Notes: generated from the letters alone by a model not told the origin. Positions 16,793 to 26,052 are shown, counted from the stretch's first letter. The stretch: 64,000 bases of DNA from Qipengyuania vulgaris (GCF_009827325.1 NZ_WTYC01000001.1:620001-684000), one strand, 5' to 3'. Translations and numbers: made by a program.

Positions 16793-18426
16793 TTCGGCGC
16801 AGTCTCCATACCGGATAGTGTATTCCTGATAAAACCACGATAATCGTGCCGTGCGACATCGTGGCATAGATCGGCGTAACCAGATACGCTGGGGAAATTG
16901 ATCAGTTGTCGGGGTTTGCCGGGAATATTGGCGCCCATGTACCACGATTCAGCCTTGGGGAAGAGCGTCATCGACCCTACTTGGGCGACCATATCGGTCC
17001 AGCTTCGCTCGGCCAGCGCATCGGCTTCGAAAAGGCCGATCCTGTTATCGCGCAGCCAGATCAGGAAATCGCAGATCCAGTCACCCTGGATTTCGGCGCT
17101 TGTCGGACCGTTGGAAAAGCCTGAAGGGCTGAGCGGGCCGTAGGCGAACAGCATGTTCGGAAATTGGGCGACGGCCATGCCCAGATAGGCTTTGATCTCA
17201 CTCTTCCATGCTTCTGCCAGCGCCAGCCGACCGCGGCCGGTGATGTTCATGTCGATGAGCCCGCCACGACCGGCATCGAAGCCGGTCGCGAAGACAATGA
17301 GATCGCACGGGATCATGCCAGTGGCTGTTTCTATCCCGGCCTCGGTGACGCGAGTGATCGCGGTGTCGTTCAGATCGACCAGCGTCACATTGTCTTGTGC
17401 GAAGATCTCGTAATAATTCTGTTCGAGCGATGGTCGCTTGGTCCCGAAGGGATGTGGCGGCTCATCGGGAGCGAGCTTCTCGGCAATGGTCGGGTCGCAG
17501 ATCCGCTCGCGCACCTTGTCACGCCAGAACTCGTAGGCGTGGCGATTGGCGTCCTCGTTCGTCAGTATGTCAGCGAAATTATGATACCAGAAGCGCAACC
17601 CTCCTCGCTGCCACAAATCCTCGAAATGCGTAGTCCGCTCTTCCTCGGTCACAGCCAGGGCCGAAATGTCCAGCGATTGGCATTCGAAACCGCCACTTGT
17701 CGTAAGCCTTTTCTGGAAGACAGCGGGATATTCGGATTTTTCGCGAAGCTGACGATCAGCGTCCAGTTTTTCCTGCCGCATGGGAAGGGCGAGAATCGGG
17801 GTTCGCTGAAAAAGCGTCAGCTGCTCCGCGCAGCTTGCCGCCTCCTGCGCCACCTGTACGCCGCTGGCACCCGTGCCGATCAGGGCGATCCGGCGGCCGG
17901 AAAGGTCGATGCCTTCCTGCGGCCAGCGGGCGGTATGGCACCATTCGCCTTCGAAATCGCTAAGGCCCGGGATATCGGGAATGTAGGGTTTCGAGGCGAA
18001 CCCCAGGGCCGGCAAGAGGAAACGCGCGCTTACTTTTCCGCCATCGTCGAGCTTCAATCGCCAGCAGGCGGTGTCTTCATCGAACGGCGCGCTTTCGACC
18101 CGTGTTTTCATTCGCATTGCCGGCCAGAGGTCGAGCGTATCGCAGACGTGGAGGAAATAGGCGCGCAGTTCTTCCCAGCCTGGAAATCGTTCGCTCCACG
18201 TCCAGCTTTTCCATACTTCCGCAATGGAAAATTCGTAAAGTGGAACCTGGGAATCGACCCGTGCTCCCGGATAGCGGTTCCAGTACCAGATTCCGCCCGG
18301 CTGCTCCGCTGCGTCTACCAGCAGAACATCGAACCCCGCCTGACGCAGCTTGTAAAGCAGGTATATTCCGCTGAACCCGGCCCCGACGATTACGACATCA
18401 TAGTCAGGAGGGGGCGAATGGCTCAC
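16789..18426 (-). CDS. Baeyer-Villiger-type flavin monooxygenase
   Basis: 545 residues, a normal length for type I BVMOs. FAD-binding 'GAGFSG' at 15-20, NADPH-binding 'GTGASG' at 184-189, and between them the BVMO fingerprint F-x-G-x3-H-x3-W-P as 'FEGEWCHTARWP' at 158-169. Such enzymes insert oxygen next to a ketone using NADPH and O2, giving an ester or lactone. It overlaps its neighbours on both sides by four bases: the acyl-CoA ligase upstream and the alpha/beta hydrolase downstream. Some family members oxidise sulfur or nitrogen instead, but the fingerprint and the hydrolase neighbour favour ketone oxidation. Confidence 0.9.
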   Translation of the reverse strand: MSHSPPPDYDVVIVGAGFSGIYLLYKLRQAGFDVLLVDAAEQPGGIWYWNRYPGARVDSQVPLYEFSIAEVWKSWTWSERFPGWEELRAYFLHVCDTLDLWPAMRMKTRVESAPFDEDTACWRLKLDDGGKVSARFLLPALGFASKPYIPDIPGLSDFEGEWCHTARWPQEGIDLSGRRIALIGTGASGVQVAQEAASCAEQLTLFQRTPILALPMRQEKLDADRQLREKSEYPAVFQKRLTTSGGFECQSLDISALAVTEEERTTHFEDLWQRGGLRFWYHNFADILTNEDANRHAYEFWRDKVRERICDPTIAEKLAPDEPPHPFGTKRPSLEQNYYEIFAQDNVTLVDLNDTAITRVTEAGIETATGMIPCDLIVFATGFDAGRGGLIDMNITGRGRLALAEAWKSEIKAYLGMAVAQFPNMLFAYGPLSPSGFSNGPTSAEIQGDWICDFLIWLRDNRIGLFEADALAERSWTDMVAQVGSMTLFPKAESWYMGANIPGKPRQLINFPSVSGYADLCHDVARHDYRGFIRNTLSGMETAPK

Positions 18427-20033
18427 GAGGCCCCGGCACCCGCTTTCGCGATGTCTTTAGCCGTAGTATAATCCGCCTTGCCGTTTGACGCGCGCAAGGC
18501 GGTTTGCGTTGGGCAAATCGCCTTGGGCGTTTTGTAACCTGCCAGTTGCTGGCGCACGTGATCCTTGATCGCTTGCGCGTCGAAGTCCGCATCCTGGGTC
18601 AAATGCACCACAGCGGTCACCGCTTCGCCCCATTTTTCGTCAGGCACCCCGACGACAAGCGCGTCGGCAATGGCGGGATGGGTTTTGAGCACTTCCTCCA
18701 CCTCCTCGGGGTAAACCTTTTCACCTGCGGTGTTGATGCAGACGCTGCCGCGGCCCAGCAAGGTCAGGCTTCCATCGGATTCCACCCGGCACCAGTCGCC
18801 CGGGATGGAGTAACGCACGCCATCGATCGTCCTGAAAGTCTTGGCCGACTTTTCCGGGTCCTTGTAGTATCCTGTGGGGATTGCGCCCTTGCGGGCAATA
18901 AAGCCGGGCACGCCGCTCCCCGCCTCGACCTTCCGGTCGTTCTCGTCGAATACGTCGCAAAATTCCCCGATCCCGAATTTCGCGGTGTTGGTGCCGCCCT
19001 GTGCGGTCGTCACCGACAAGCCGTAGCCCAGCCCTTCCGAAGCGCCAAAACTGTCCATGAGGATGACCTGGGGGATATGTTTGCACAGGCCCGCCTTTAC
19101 CTGTTTACTCCACATGACGCCGGACGAGATGATCGAAATCAGGCTGCTCGTGTCCCAGCGCTTCGGGTGGGCGTCCAGCGCCTGCAGCATGGGTTTGGCA
19201 AAAGCGTCACCGACAATGGCGATGCTCTGCACCTTGTGCTGGTCCACCGCATCCCACAATTCTTCCGCGTCGAAGGATGGATCGGACAGCGTGACGATGG
19301 CCCCGCCCGACATGAGCGTGCCAATAGCAGTAATGAACCCGGTTCCATGCATCAGCGGGCACGCCGGCAAAGTGATGCGCGCAAGCTCGCCCTGCTTCAC
19401 CAGGGCCACCATTTCCTCCATGGTCTGGGGAACCGGACCCAGCAGCTTTTGCGCGTCGAGCTGAGCCTTGCGCATATCATCGTGTCGCCACATCACGCCC
19501 TTGGGCATGCCGGTGGTACCGCCTGTATATATGAACAGCAGGTCATCGGGAGAACGCTCGATATCGAGAGGCGCGCCGTTACCTTCTACAAGTTTTTCGT
19601 AAGGAAGCGCGAAGGAAGCGATCTGCGAAGCATCGCCGATTTCTACAAATGTATGAACCTTGGTCAACCGTTCCTTCAGTTCAAGAATGCAGTCGCGGAA
19701 CTCGGAACTGTAAACAATTACCTCGCTATCGGAATCGTCGAAGATGTAGAAAACCTCCTCGGGACGGTAACGATAATTGATGTTCACGTGCGTGAGGCGG
19801 CCCTTGAAGCACGCGGCCATCAATTCCCCGTATTCGGAACGGTTGCGCATGTAGAAGGCTATCTTCGCCCCGTCGCCTGCACCTTGCGCGCGCAGATTGC
19901 GCGCCAAATTGTTCGAACGCTTCGACATTTCGGGCCAGCTAATGATCCGGTCGCCGTGAATCAGCGCCGGAGCATCTTCCGGGACCGCAGGTTCGATTGC
20001 ATCAAGGATGTCGCCAAGGTTCCAGTCGATCAC
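18423..20033 (-). CDS. Acyl-CoA ligase (AMP-forming, FadD family)
   Basis: 536 residues. The adenylate-forming P-loop 'YTGGTTGMPKG' is at 169-179; the later 'DSFGASEGLGYG', 'PGDWCRVESDGSLTLLGRG' and the C-terminal lysine region 'RASNGKADY' complete the family motifs. The enzyme activates a carboxylic acid to its CoA thioester by way of an acyl-adenylate. N-terminal 'NLGDILDAIEPAVPEDAPA' resembles ligases of steroid and other polycyclic acid pathways (FadD3/FadD17/FadD19-like), but the class cannot be fixed by eye. It lies in the middle of the operon, with a 4-base overlap with the BVMO gene. Confidence 0.9.
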   Translation of the reverse strand: MIDWNLGDILDAIEPAVPEDAPALIHGDRIISWPEMSKRSNNLARNLRAQGAGDGAKIAFYMRNRSEYGELMAACFKGRLTHVNINYRYRPEEVFYIFDDSDSEVIVYSSEFRDCILELKERLTKVHTFVEIGDASQIASFALPYEKLVEGNGAPLDIERSPDDLLFIYTGGTTGMPKGVMWRHDDMRKAQLDAQKLLGPVPQTMEEMVALVKQGELARITLPACPLMHGTGFITAIGTLMSGGAIVTLSDPSFDAEELWDAVDQHKVQSIAIVGDAFAKPMLQALDAHPKRWDTSSLISIISSGVMWSKQVKAGLCKHIPQVILMDSFGASEGLGYGLSVTTAQGGTNTAKFGIGEFCDVFDENDRKVEAGSGVPGFIARKGAIPTGYYKDPEKSAKTFRTIDGVRYSIPGDWCRVESDGSLTLLGRGSVCINTAGEKVYPEEVEEVLKTHPAIADALVVGVPDEKWGEAVTAVVHLTQDADFDAQAIKDHVRQQLAGYKTPKAICPTQTALRASNGKADYTTAKDIAKAGAGAS

Positions 20034-20096
20034 GTATTAATTCCTCTCTCCTTGGTGGCCACGATTTTGTCGGTAGCGTGCGCCTAATTCATCGTC

Positions 20097-21188
20097 TCAT
20101 GCGACCTGCGTCCACCCCTGCAAGGCCGCTGCTTCGGCCCGGACCGCTTCGGGACTTCCCAGAACCTGGCGGTCGAAACCGATTCGCTTGAACCAGAAAT
20201 GCAGACCTAGGAGATCGGTAAAACCCATCCCCCCATGCACCTCGGTTGAGGTTCGGGCGACAAAACGGTGGACTTCGCCCGTATGTGATTTGGCATGGCA
20301 TGCCACCAGCGAAGTCTCGTCGGGCGTCGCATCGAACGCATGGGCGGCATACCAGACCAGCGAACGGCATGGTTCATGGCGGGCAGCCATTTCCGCGCAC
20401 ATATGCTTGACCGCCTGGAAGCTGCCGATCACTCGTCCGAACTGTTCGCGCTGCCCGGCATAGTCGACCGCTTTTTCGATCATAGCCTGGCCCGCACCGA
20501 GGCTATCGGCGGCCAGGAGCACCCGGCCGGCGTCCCGCAGGCGCCTGACTGTGGCCCCACCATCGTCCGCGAGAGCCTCGCCCGCTACGCCAGAAAACCG
20601 CAGCTCCCCTACGCTCCGGGTGCGGTCGATCGTTTTGAGAGCAACCTTCTCCAGACCCGCAGCATCGCCAGCTACGAAGTGCATACGACCGGCGGTATCG
20701 GCTACCAGAAACGCGTCGGCTTCCAGGAAGTCGAGCGCGAACAAAGCCGTTCCGTCGAGCTTTGCGCCGTCGAAGTCCACGCCTGCCCGGTCCCGGATCT
20801 CCACCGTTTCCGCGATCGCGACGGCGATTTGCGCCTCGCCCTTCGCTATCCTCGGCAGCCAGTGCGCCTTCAACTCCTCGCTACCGCCCTGTGCCAGCGC
20901 AAGGGGTGCCAGTACATGGGCACCGATAAAAGGCACCGGCGCGACGGCATAGCCGAGCTGCTCGGCCACAGCGGCGGCATCGAGCATTGTCATCCCGAGC
21001 CCGTCATGTTGCTCGGGAACCATCATTCCCCAAATGCCGATTTCGCCCAGCGCCGAACGCACGTTGTCGCTGAAGGGAACCGAGCCCTCCGCGCATTCGC
21101 GCACATGATCGAGCGGACAAGTATCAGCAAGAGTGCGGCTGATCGCGTCGCAGAGCATCTCCTGGTCTTGCGAAAGTCCGAAATCCAT
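20097..21188 (-). CDS. Acyl-CoA dehydrogenase, small subunit type
   Basis: 363 residues with the acyl-CoA dehydrogenase fold: N-terminal helical domain ('LSQDQEMLCDAISRTLAD'), middle beta domain reduced ('LDFLEADAFLVAD'), and C-terminal domain 'DYAGQREQFGRVIGSFQAVKH' with 'EVHGGMGFTDLLGLHFWFKR'. It starts on the last base of the larger dehydrogenase gene (TGATG-type overlap), so the two are co-translated. In steroid catabolism two-subunit (alpha2beta2) dehydrogenases are encoded by exactly such adjacent long/short pairs (FadE28/FadE29-like). I infer that this pair forms one enzyme, introducing a double bond next to the CoA ester. Confidence 0.88.
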   Translation of the reverse strand: MDFGLSQDQEMLCDAISRTLADTCPLDHVRECAEGSVPFSDNVRSALGEIGIWGMMVPEQHDGLGMTMLDAAAVAEQLGYAVAPVPFIGAHVLAPLALAQGGSEELKAHWLPRIAKGEAQIAVAIAETVEIRDRAGVDFDGAKLDGTALFALDFLEADAFLVADTAGRMHFVAGDAAGLEKVALKTIDRTRSVGELRFSGVAGEALADDGGATVRRLRDAGRVLLAADSLGAGQAMIEKAVDYAGQREQFGRVIGSFQAVKHMCAEMAARHEPCRSLVWYAAHAFDATPDETSLVACHAKSHTGEVHRFVARTSTEVHGGMGFTDLLGLHFWFKRIGFDRQVLGSPEAVRAEAAALQGWTQVA

Positions 21189-22438
21189 CAGGCGGCTCCC
21201 TTATTCTGCCCGCTTGCAACGGCCGTCGCCTGTTCGACGGCGGGAGGCGTTGCGAACTTGGGTTCGCGCGGCATTTCCAGCCCGCGTTCGGCGATGATGT
21301 TCTTCTGGATCTGGGCGGTGCCTCCACCGATGATCAGACCAAGCTGGAACATGTAGTTCCACTGCCAGGCACCGTCTTCGCGCTCGCGCTCGCTTCCGTG
21401 ATAGAGTATGCCCATCTCGCCCATTGCGTCGATCGCGAGCGCGGAAATCTGATGGGCGAGCTCACAGCTCTGCAGCTTCACGACAAGTTTCGCCATGCCG
21501 CCGGCATCCCCCCTAAGGCTGTTCGACAGGATGCGCATGCCGTTGAATTTCATCGCCGCGACTTCGGCTTGCAATGCAACCAGCCGGTCACGCAGAACGG
21601 CGTTGTCCATTGCGCAACCCTGGCCGATGCGTTCTTTTTGCATCAGCCTGACCAGCGCCTGGAGCCGGTTTTCCAGTGCATCGGGGTCGCCCAGCATGCC
21701 ACGTTCATGGCCCAGTGTGGCATTGGCCACGTACCACCCCTGCCCGCGCTGCCCGACGATCTGATCCAGGGGAACCCGCACGTCGGTAAAGAACGTTTCA
21801 TTGAACTCGGCATGACCGGTCATGGTCTTGAGTGGTCGGACCTCGATCCCTGGTGTGTCCATCGAGAAGATCAAGTAGGAGATGCCGCCGTGCTTGGGCG
21901 CGTCCGGTTCGGTCCGAACAAGGCAAAAGATCATGTCCGCCTGCTTGGCCGTGCTGGTCCAGATCTTCTGTCCGTTGATGACAAAGTCGCCATTTTCGAC
22001 GCGGGCGCTGGTCTTGAGCGCGGCGAGGTCCGATCCCGCTCCAGGTTCCGAATATCCCTGACACCAGACTATCTCGCCATTTAGGGTCGGCTCGATCCAT
22101 TGCCGTTTCTGGGCTTCGGTTCCGAGTTCCAGCAGCGTGGGAACGAGCATGGAAATGCCCTGGTTCGCAAGGCCTGCGGGGATGCCAGCGCGCGAAAATT
22201 CCTCGGCAATGATCCGCGATTTCAGGATGTCCGGCTCGGCTCCGTATCCGCCGTATTCCTTGGGAATCGTACGCGCCGTGTAACCATGCAGGATCAACAG
22301 CTTTTGCCATTCGACGGCTTCGGGGGAAGGGCGCGCGGCACGGCCTTGGCCATCGGGTGCGCGGTGACCGTGGGTTTGCAGGAACTGGCGCACTTCCTCG
22401 CGAAACGCGTCATACTGGGGTCCGTAGTCGAGATCCAT
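21188..22438 (-). CDS. Acyl-CoA dehydrogenase, large subunit type
   Basis: 416 residues. FAD/substrate motifs are easily seen: 'IVWCQGYSEPGAGSDLAALKT', trimmed here to 'WCQGYSEPGAGSDLAAL', 'VINGQKIWTSTA', 'TFFTDVRVPLDQIVG', and at the C-terminus 'IIGGGTAQIQKNIIAERG'. The residue at the usual catalytic-glutamate position before G-T is glycine, so the base must come from another helix, as in other members of this branch. It pairs with the next, shorter dehydrogenase gene by a one-base overlap. Probable role is alpha,beta-dehydrogenation of the CoA ester made by the ligase in the same operon. Confidence 0.9.
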   Translation of the reverse strand: MDLDYGPQYDAFREEVRQFLQTHGHRAPDGQGRAARPSPEAVEWQKLLILHGYTARTIPKEYGGYGAEPDILKSRIIAEEFSRAGIPAGLANQGISMLVPTLLELGTEAQKRQWIEPTLNGEIVWCQGYSEPGAGSDLAALKTSARVENGDFVINGQKIWTSTAKQADMIFCLVRTEPDAPKHGGISYLIFSMDTPGIEVRPLKTMTGHAEFNETFFTDVRVPLDQIVGQRGQGWYVANATLGHERGMLGDPDALENRLQALVRLMQKERIGQGCAMDNAVLRDRLVALQAEVAAMKFNGMRILSNSLRGDAGGMAKLVVKLQSCELAHQISALAIDAMGEMGILYHGSEREREDGAWQWNYMFQLGLIIGGGTAQIQKNIIAERGLEMPREPKFATPPAVEQATAVASGQNKGAA

Positions 22439-22444
22439 CTTGGT

Positions 22445-22921
22445 CTATCCTTCTGCGCGCGCGATCGCGACGGGTCGGAATACTGGCAGGCGAAAATCTT
22501 CGGAGATCGGCTCGAAATCCAGCGTGACCGGCAGATCGAGCTCAAGCTCGTCGAGCGCGCAATCGACCAGCCGGGTTGCCATGCGCACTCCCTCCTCCAG
22601 TTCCACCACCGCAGCGATGAAGGGAATCTCGCCGGCGAAGGCGGGATGCAGTGCCTGATGGGTCACCGTCCAGGAAAACAGCGTGCCATTGCCGGTGCTA
22701 CGCTCCCACGACCATTCAGGAGAACCGCATCGGGCGCACATATAGCGCGGCAAATGCCGAAAACTGCCGCATCCTTCGCACTGCTGGAAGTAAAGGTTGC
22801 CGTCCTGACACCGGTTCCAGAATTCCTGCTCCACCGGATCCTGCGGGCGCGGCTTTGGCTTGGCTGGTGCGGCCTGCGCCGAGGGGCGCATCTTGGGCGG
22901 CAGATCTTTCTCGTCGCTCAC
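22445..22921 (-). CDS. Zn-ribbon OB-fold (DUF35) protein, aldolase partner
   Basis: 158 residues: a proline-rich lead, then a rubredoxin-like zinc ribbon with C48-x2-C51 and C62-x2-C65, then an OB-fold ('[18 protein letters not shown]', '[20 protein letters not shown]'). DUF35 proteins act as obligate partners of thiolase-like enzymes. In steroid side-chain degradation the DUF35 domain of ChsH2 makes a complex with Ltp2 that performs a retro-aldol cleavage. The gene starts four bases inside the end of the thiolase-like gene, which fits a tight complex. It contains no hydratase domain. Confidence 0.88.
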   Translation of the reverse strand: MSDEKDLPPKMRPSAQAAPAKPKPRPQDPVEQEFWNRCQDGNLYFQQCEGCGSFRHLPRYMCARCGSPEWSWERSTGNGTLFSWTVTHQALHPAFAGEIPFIAAVVELEEGVRMATRLVDCALDELELDLPVTLDFEPISEDFRLPVFRPVAIARAEG

Positions 22922-24090
22922 GCAAACCTCCTCAAAATCGCTATACTGCCGTCACCCAGATCGCCCCAGCCGGTCACCAGGCCGGTCTGGGCGCCTTCGA
23001 CCTGCCGCTCCCCACAATCGTGGCGCAACTGACGCACCGCCTCGACGACATGGTTCAGTCCCCAAACATGGGCCTCGCTCAGCAGGCCGCCATGGGTGTT
23101 GACGGGATAGCGCCCGCCCAGCTCGATCTGGCCATTCGCGACGAACTCTGCCTGTCCACCTGGTTCGCAATAGCCCAGGGCCTCCAGCTGAAGGAGAACC
23201 ACGTAGGTGAAGCAGTCGTAGATCTGCAGAAAATCCATGTCTTCGCGATCGACCCCCGCCATTTCGAACGCGCGCGGCGCGGCGTAGCTCAGGCCGATCT
23301 TGAAGGGGTCGGGACGCGAAGGGATATCGTCGGCGGGGTAAGGATGCCCTTCAGCCGCACCGGCGATGCTCACGGGAACATGCGGCATGTCCCTGGCGCG
23401 GTCCATTCGCGAAACCACGACTGCGCATGCCCCGTCAGTCTCCAGACAGCAATCGTAGAGGCGAAAGGGTTCGGATATCCAGCGCGCGGAATGGTAGGTT
23501 TCGGCATCCAGTTCCCGGCCATAAGTGAAGGCCTGCGGATTCATCTGCGCATGGCGACGGCACGCCAGTGCAACGGCCGCCATCGCTTCCGGGCCGATAT
23601 CGTAAATTCGGGAGTGCCGGGTGGCGAGCCAGGCATACATCTGCACCGGCAGGAACACGCCATACGGAATGTAATAGCCTTGGATCGTATTCGTCAGGGT
23701 GTTCATGTTCATCGGCCGCGTCGGCGGTGCGCCAGGCTTGGGCCGCAAGGCGGAATAACCGTTCCACCCGAGCGTCACCAGCACATGGTCGCATAAGCCG
23801 CTGGCAATTGCCATCGCGGCGTTCTGGAGTGCCGTGGTAGGGCTCGCCCCGCCCATGTGGACCGTAGAGGCATAGCGCAGAACTTCGATACCGAGGTTAG
23901 CCGCCATCTCTTCCGAGGTGGTGTAGATCGGCGGAGGAACCATGCCGTCGATATCCGACGGCTTCAGCCCTGCATCTGCTATGGCTTTGCGCGATGCTTC
24001 CAGCATCATGTCGACCGCGGTTTTCTCGGTGCCTTTCACGAAAGCGGTTTCGCCCACTCCGGTGATGGCCGATTTGTCGCTTAAGCTCAT
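22918..24090 (-). CDS. Thiolase-fold lipid-transfer protein, probable Ltp2-type retro-aldolase
   Basis: 390 residues from ATG 24090, overlapping the Coq4-like gene by four bases; homology starts at '[17 protein letters not shown]'. The protein has the thiolase fold of the SCP-x/Ltp group, but the site that holds the acylating cysteine in true thiolases reads '[10 protein letters not shown]' (79-88), without cysteine. Other family residues are present: '[22 protein letters not shown]' begins with the Tyr-Asp-Cys-Phe block, and '[11 protein letters not shown]' carries the conserved histidine. Loss of the cysteine plus the DUF35 neighbour points to aldol cleavage of a beta-hydroxyacyl-CoA, yielding a ketone and acetyl- or propionyl-CoA, rather than thiolysis. 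Confidence 0.85.
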   Translation of the reverse strand: MSLSDKSAITGVGETAFVKGTEKTAVDMMLEASRKAIADAGLKPSDIDGMVPPPIYTTSEEMAANLGIEVLRYASTVHMGGASPTTALQNAAMAIASGLCDHVLVTLGWNGYSALRPKPGAPPTRPMNMNTLTNTIQGYYIPYGVFLPVQMYAWLATRHSRIYDIGPEAMAAVALACRRHAQMNPQAFTYGRELDAETYHSARWISEPFRLYDCCLETDGACAVVVSRMDRARDMPHVPVSIAGAAEGHPYPADDIPSRPDPFKIGLSYAAPRAFEMAGVDREDMDFLQIYDCFTYVVLLQLEALGYCEPGGQAEFVANGQIELGGRYPVNTHGGLLSEAHVWGLNHVVEAVRQLRHDCGERQVEGAQTGLVTGWGDLGDGSIAILRRFA

Positions 24091-24779
24091 GCCTGCCTGA
24101 CCGCCTGGTAATCGCGTTCGAGCTGTTCGGAAAGAGCGCGCACCCTCTGATAGGTCTCCGGCGGACGCAGTCGCAACCCGCGGCGGACATCCTCCAACGG
24201 ACGATCGAGATTTTCTTCCCAGTAGAAGGTGGTCAGATCGGCTGCAGCCCGGCCCCGGCGCCACGCTTCAAATGCAGCGCGCGCCACTGGCAACTGGGCA
24301 GCTTCCAGTTTCATCTTGGGAATGCCGACGCCCAAGATGAAAGCGATCCCGTGATTATAGAATTGCGCGTTTCCGAAGGACAGCACGCACAATTCGCCCA
24401 GTGCGTCCCTGCCGTATCCGGCGACGTCATGAAACAGGTCATGCGAATCGCGAAGGCGCCGACGATAGAGGGAAACATCGGGGTCGCCGAGGTCCTCCAG
24501 ACCTCCGGCCTCGCTGGCTTCCGCCAGACCTTCTGCTGTCAGACCCTCCCCGTAAACAAAATCGAGGTAGGCTCGGCCAAGCGTGCCAGACGCACAGGTC
24601 GCAAGGCGTTTGCGATCGCACAAGGTTTCAAGTAGGTCGGCCCGGTCGGAAGCGATACGCCGCCCATCGCTCGACTTCATGAAGCGATTGAAATTCCGAT
24701 AATAGGAATTGCCCGACAATGCCTTGACGATACGGAACACCTGCGCCGTATCCTCCTTGTCGGCAATCAACTGCCTCAT
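24087..24779 (-). CDS. Coq4-family protein in a catabolic operon
   Basis: 230 residues. The Coq4 metal motif H-D-x2-H-x11-E is exact: His113, Asp114, His117 and Glu129 in '[19 protein letters not shown]'. Eukaryotic Coq4 belongs to the ubiquinone synthesis complex and has been linked to decarboxylation and hydroxylation of the ring precursor. Here the gene sits between a flavoprotein gene and a thiolase-like gene in a degradation operon, with 4-base overlaps at both ends, so a role in substrate turnover or in holding the enzyme complex is more likely than quinone synthesis. No strong ribosome site precedes it; translation is probably coupled to the tiny ORF upstream. Confidence 0.85.
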   Translation of the reverse strand: MRQLIADKEDTAQVFRIVKALSGNSYYRNFNRFMKSSDGRRIASDRADLLETLCDRKRLATCASGTLGRAYLDFVYGEGLTAEGLAEASEAGGLEDLGDPDVSLYRRRLRDSHDLFHDVAGYGRDALGELCVLSFGNAQFYNHGIAFILGVGIPKMKLEAAQLPVARAAFEAWRRGRAAADLTTFYWEENLDRPLEDVRRGLRLRPPETYQRVRALSEQLERDYQAVRQA

Positions 24780-24841
24780 TGCCCCAGCGCTCTGAGAGGC
24801 TCTACGGGGCGGCGCAATTCATGACCTTTGGCGTAAGCCAT
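24776..24841 (-). CDS. 21-codon ORF coupled to the Coq4-like gene
   Basis: A short frame begins at ATG 24841-24839 with an AGGAGG ribosome site seven bases upstream and ends in TGA overlapping the ATG of the Coq4-like gene (ATGA). The peptide starts MAYAKGHELRRPVEPL and is basic. The Coq4-like gene has no such ribosome site, so this ORF probably exists at least to deliver ribosomes to it. It may instead be the remnant of a longer gene. Confidence 0.45.
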   Translation of the reverse strand: MAYAKGHELRRPVEPLRALGQ

Positions 24842-24859
24842 CTTCTTGCCTCCTGCGCT

Positions 24860-26002
24860 TCACTTGTAGATACCAGCGGACGCCAACGCCTTCTCGGCTC
24901 CATCGACCAGGTCGCGCATCACTTCGGCGGCAGGCCGGATCGAATCGATCAGGCCGATGCCTTGCCCCGCGAAGCCGGGGATGACATCCTTGCGCTCTGC
25001 CTTGATCCCGGAGGCCATGACCGGGCCGGAGATCATCGACTGATAGGGCATCGGCAGAGGCTCCTTTCCGGCCTGCACCCAGGCGTCGGCCCATTTGTTA
25101 CGGATCATGCGCGCCGGTTTGCCGGTAAGCGATCGACTAACGACCGTATCGGCATCGCCGCTTTCGGTGATCGCCTCTTTCTGGAAGCGCTCGATGCCCG
25201 CTTCCTCGGTCGCGAGAAATGCCGTGCCGACCCACGCGCCCTCTGCCCCCAGCATCATCGCAGCGGCAACACCCCGGCCATCCGAGATACCGCCGGCCCC
25301 AAGGACAGGAACACGATCGCCAACGGCGTCGACCACCTGGGGAATCAAGGAAATAGTCCCGATCGGCGAGTTGTGACCTCCGCCATCGTGCCCTTGCGCG
25401 ACGATCATGTCGATGCCCGACCCGACGACCTGTTCGGCGTGCTTGACCTTGCCGATCACCGCCATGACCTTGGTGCCATTGGCATGGAGCCGATCCATCC
25501 ACGGTTCAGGATTGCCAAGGCCGGCAGCATAAACCGGCACCTTTTCCTCGATCACCACTTCCATCTGCGCCTCAAAGAATTCCTTCGAGAACAACTGCGG
25601 GCCGCCCTTGCCCATTTCAGGCGCGCCCGCCGCCCGCATGGCGGCGGCAGCATCGACCTCCGGAAGCTCTTCACGATCCATGAAGTCGCGCGCGAACTGC
25701 TGATATTCACCCATCAGATCCATGGGATTTTGGGGTGCAGCACCGCTTTGAGGGGCAGAGCCGCGCCTGACCGACGCGGGGAGCAGCGTATCGACACCGA
25801 AAGGTTTGTCGGTCAATTCCCGGGTCTGGCGAATCCAGTCACGCAACTGATCGGGCGAACACGCCGCGGCACCCAGGACCCCGAGCCCGCCGGCATTCGA
25901 AACCGCAGCCGCCAGCGCCGGAACGCTCGCTCCGCCCATCCCGGCAAGCAGGATCGGGTACCGGATCCCCAGCATTTCGCATATTCGGCTCTTCAACGCC
26001 AT
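24860..26002 (-). CDS. Nitronate monooxygenase-like FMN flavoprotein
   Basis: 380 residues of the TIM-barrel NMO/enoyl-reductase (2-nitropropane dioxygenase) family. Visible blocks are 'YPILLAGMGGASVPALAAAVSNAGGLGVLG' (quoted part 'AAVSNAGGLGVLG'), the FMN-phosphate region 'VAQGHDGGGHNSPIGT', and 'VPVLGAGGISDGRGVAAAMMLGA' (part 'VLGAGGISDGRG'). Family members oxidise nitronates or act as flavin dehydrogenases/reductases; IpdC of steroid ring catabolism belongs here. Because no nitro-compound genes are near, an oxidoreductase step on a CoA ester or ketone is the better guess. It follows the GntR gene by 50 bases and starts the enzyme part of the operon. Confidence 0.8.
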   Translation of the reverse strand: MALKSRICEMLGIRYPILLAGMGGASVPALAAAVSNAGGLGVLGAAACSPDQLRDWIRQTRELTDKPFGVDTLLPASVRRGSAPQSGAAPQNPMDLMGEYQQFARDFMDREELPEVDAAAAMRAAGAPEMGKGGPQLFSKEFFEAQMEVVIEEKVPVYAAGLGNPEPWMDRLHANGTKVMAVIGKVKHAEQVVGSGIDMIVAQGHDGGGHNSPIGTISLIPQVVDAVGDRVPVLGAGGISDGRGVAAAMMLGAEGAWVGTAFLATEEAGIERFQKEAITESGDADTVVSRSLTGKPARMIRNKWADAWVQAGKEPLPMPYQSMISGPVMASGIKAERKDVIPGFAGQGIGLIDSIRPAAEVMRDLVDGAEKALASAGIYK

Positions 26003-26052
26003 TCTTCCTCTCCAGCCACTTGCCTAAACGCACACTCAAACTATTGAAAATT

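Noticed and set aside
17164..18471. Long plus-strand open frame of 435 codons opposite the BVMO gene
   Set aside because: It is antisense to a gene with clear motifs, has no family features, and follows from the GC-rich codon pattern.
18504..20087. Plus-strand open frame of 527 codons opposite the acyl-CoA ligase
   Set aside because: Same reason: a mirror frame with no recognisable domain or ribosome site.
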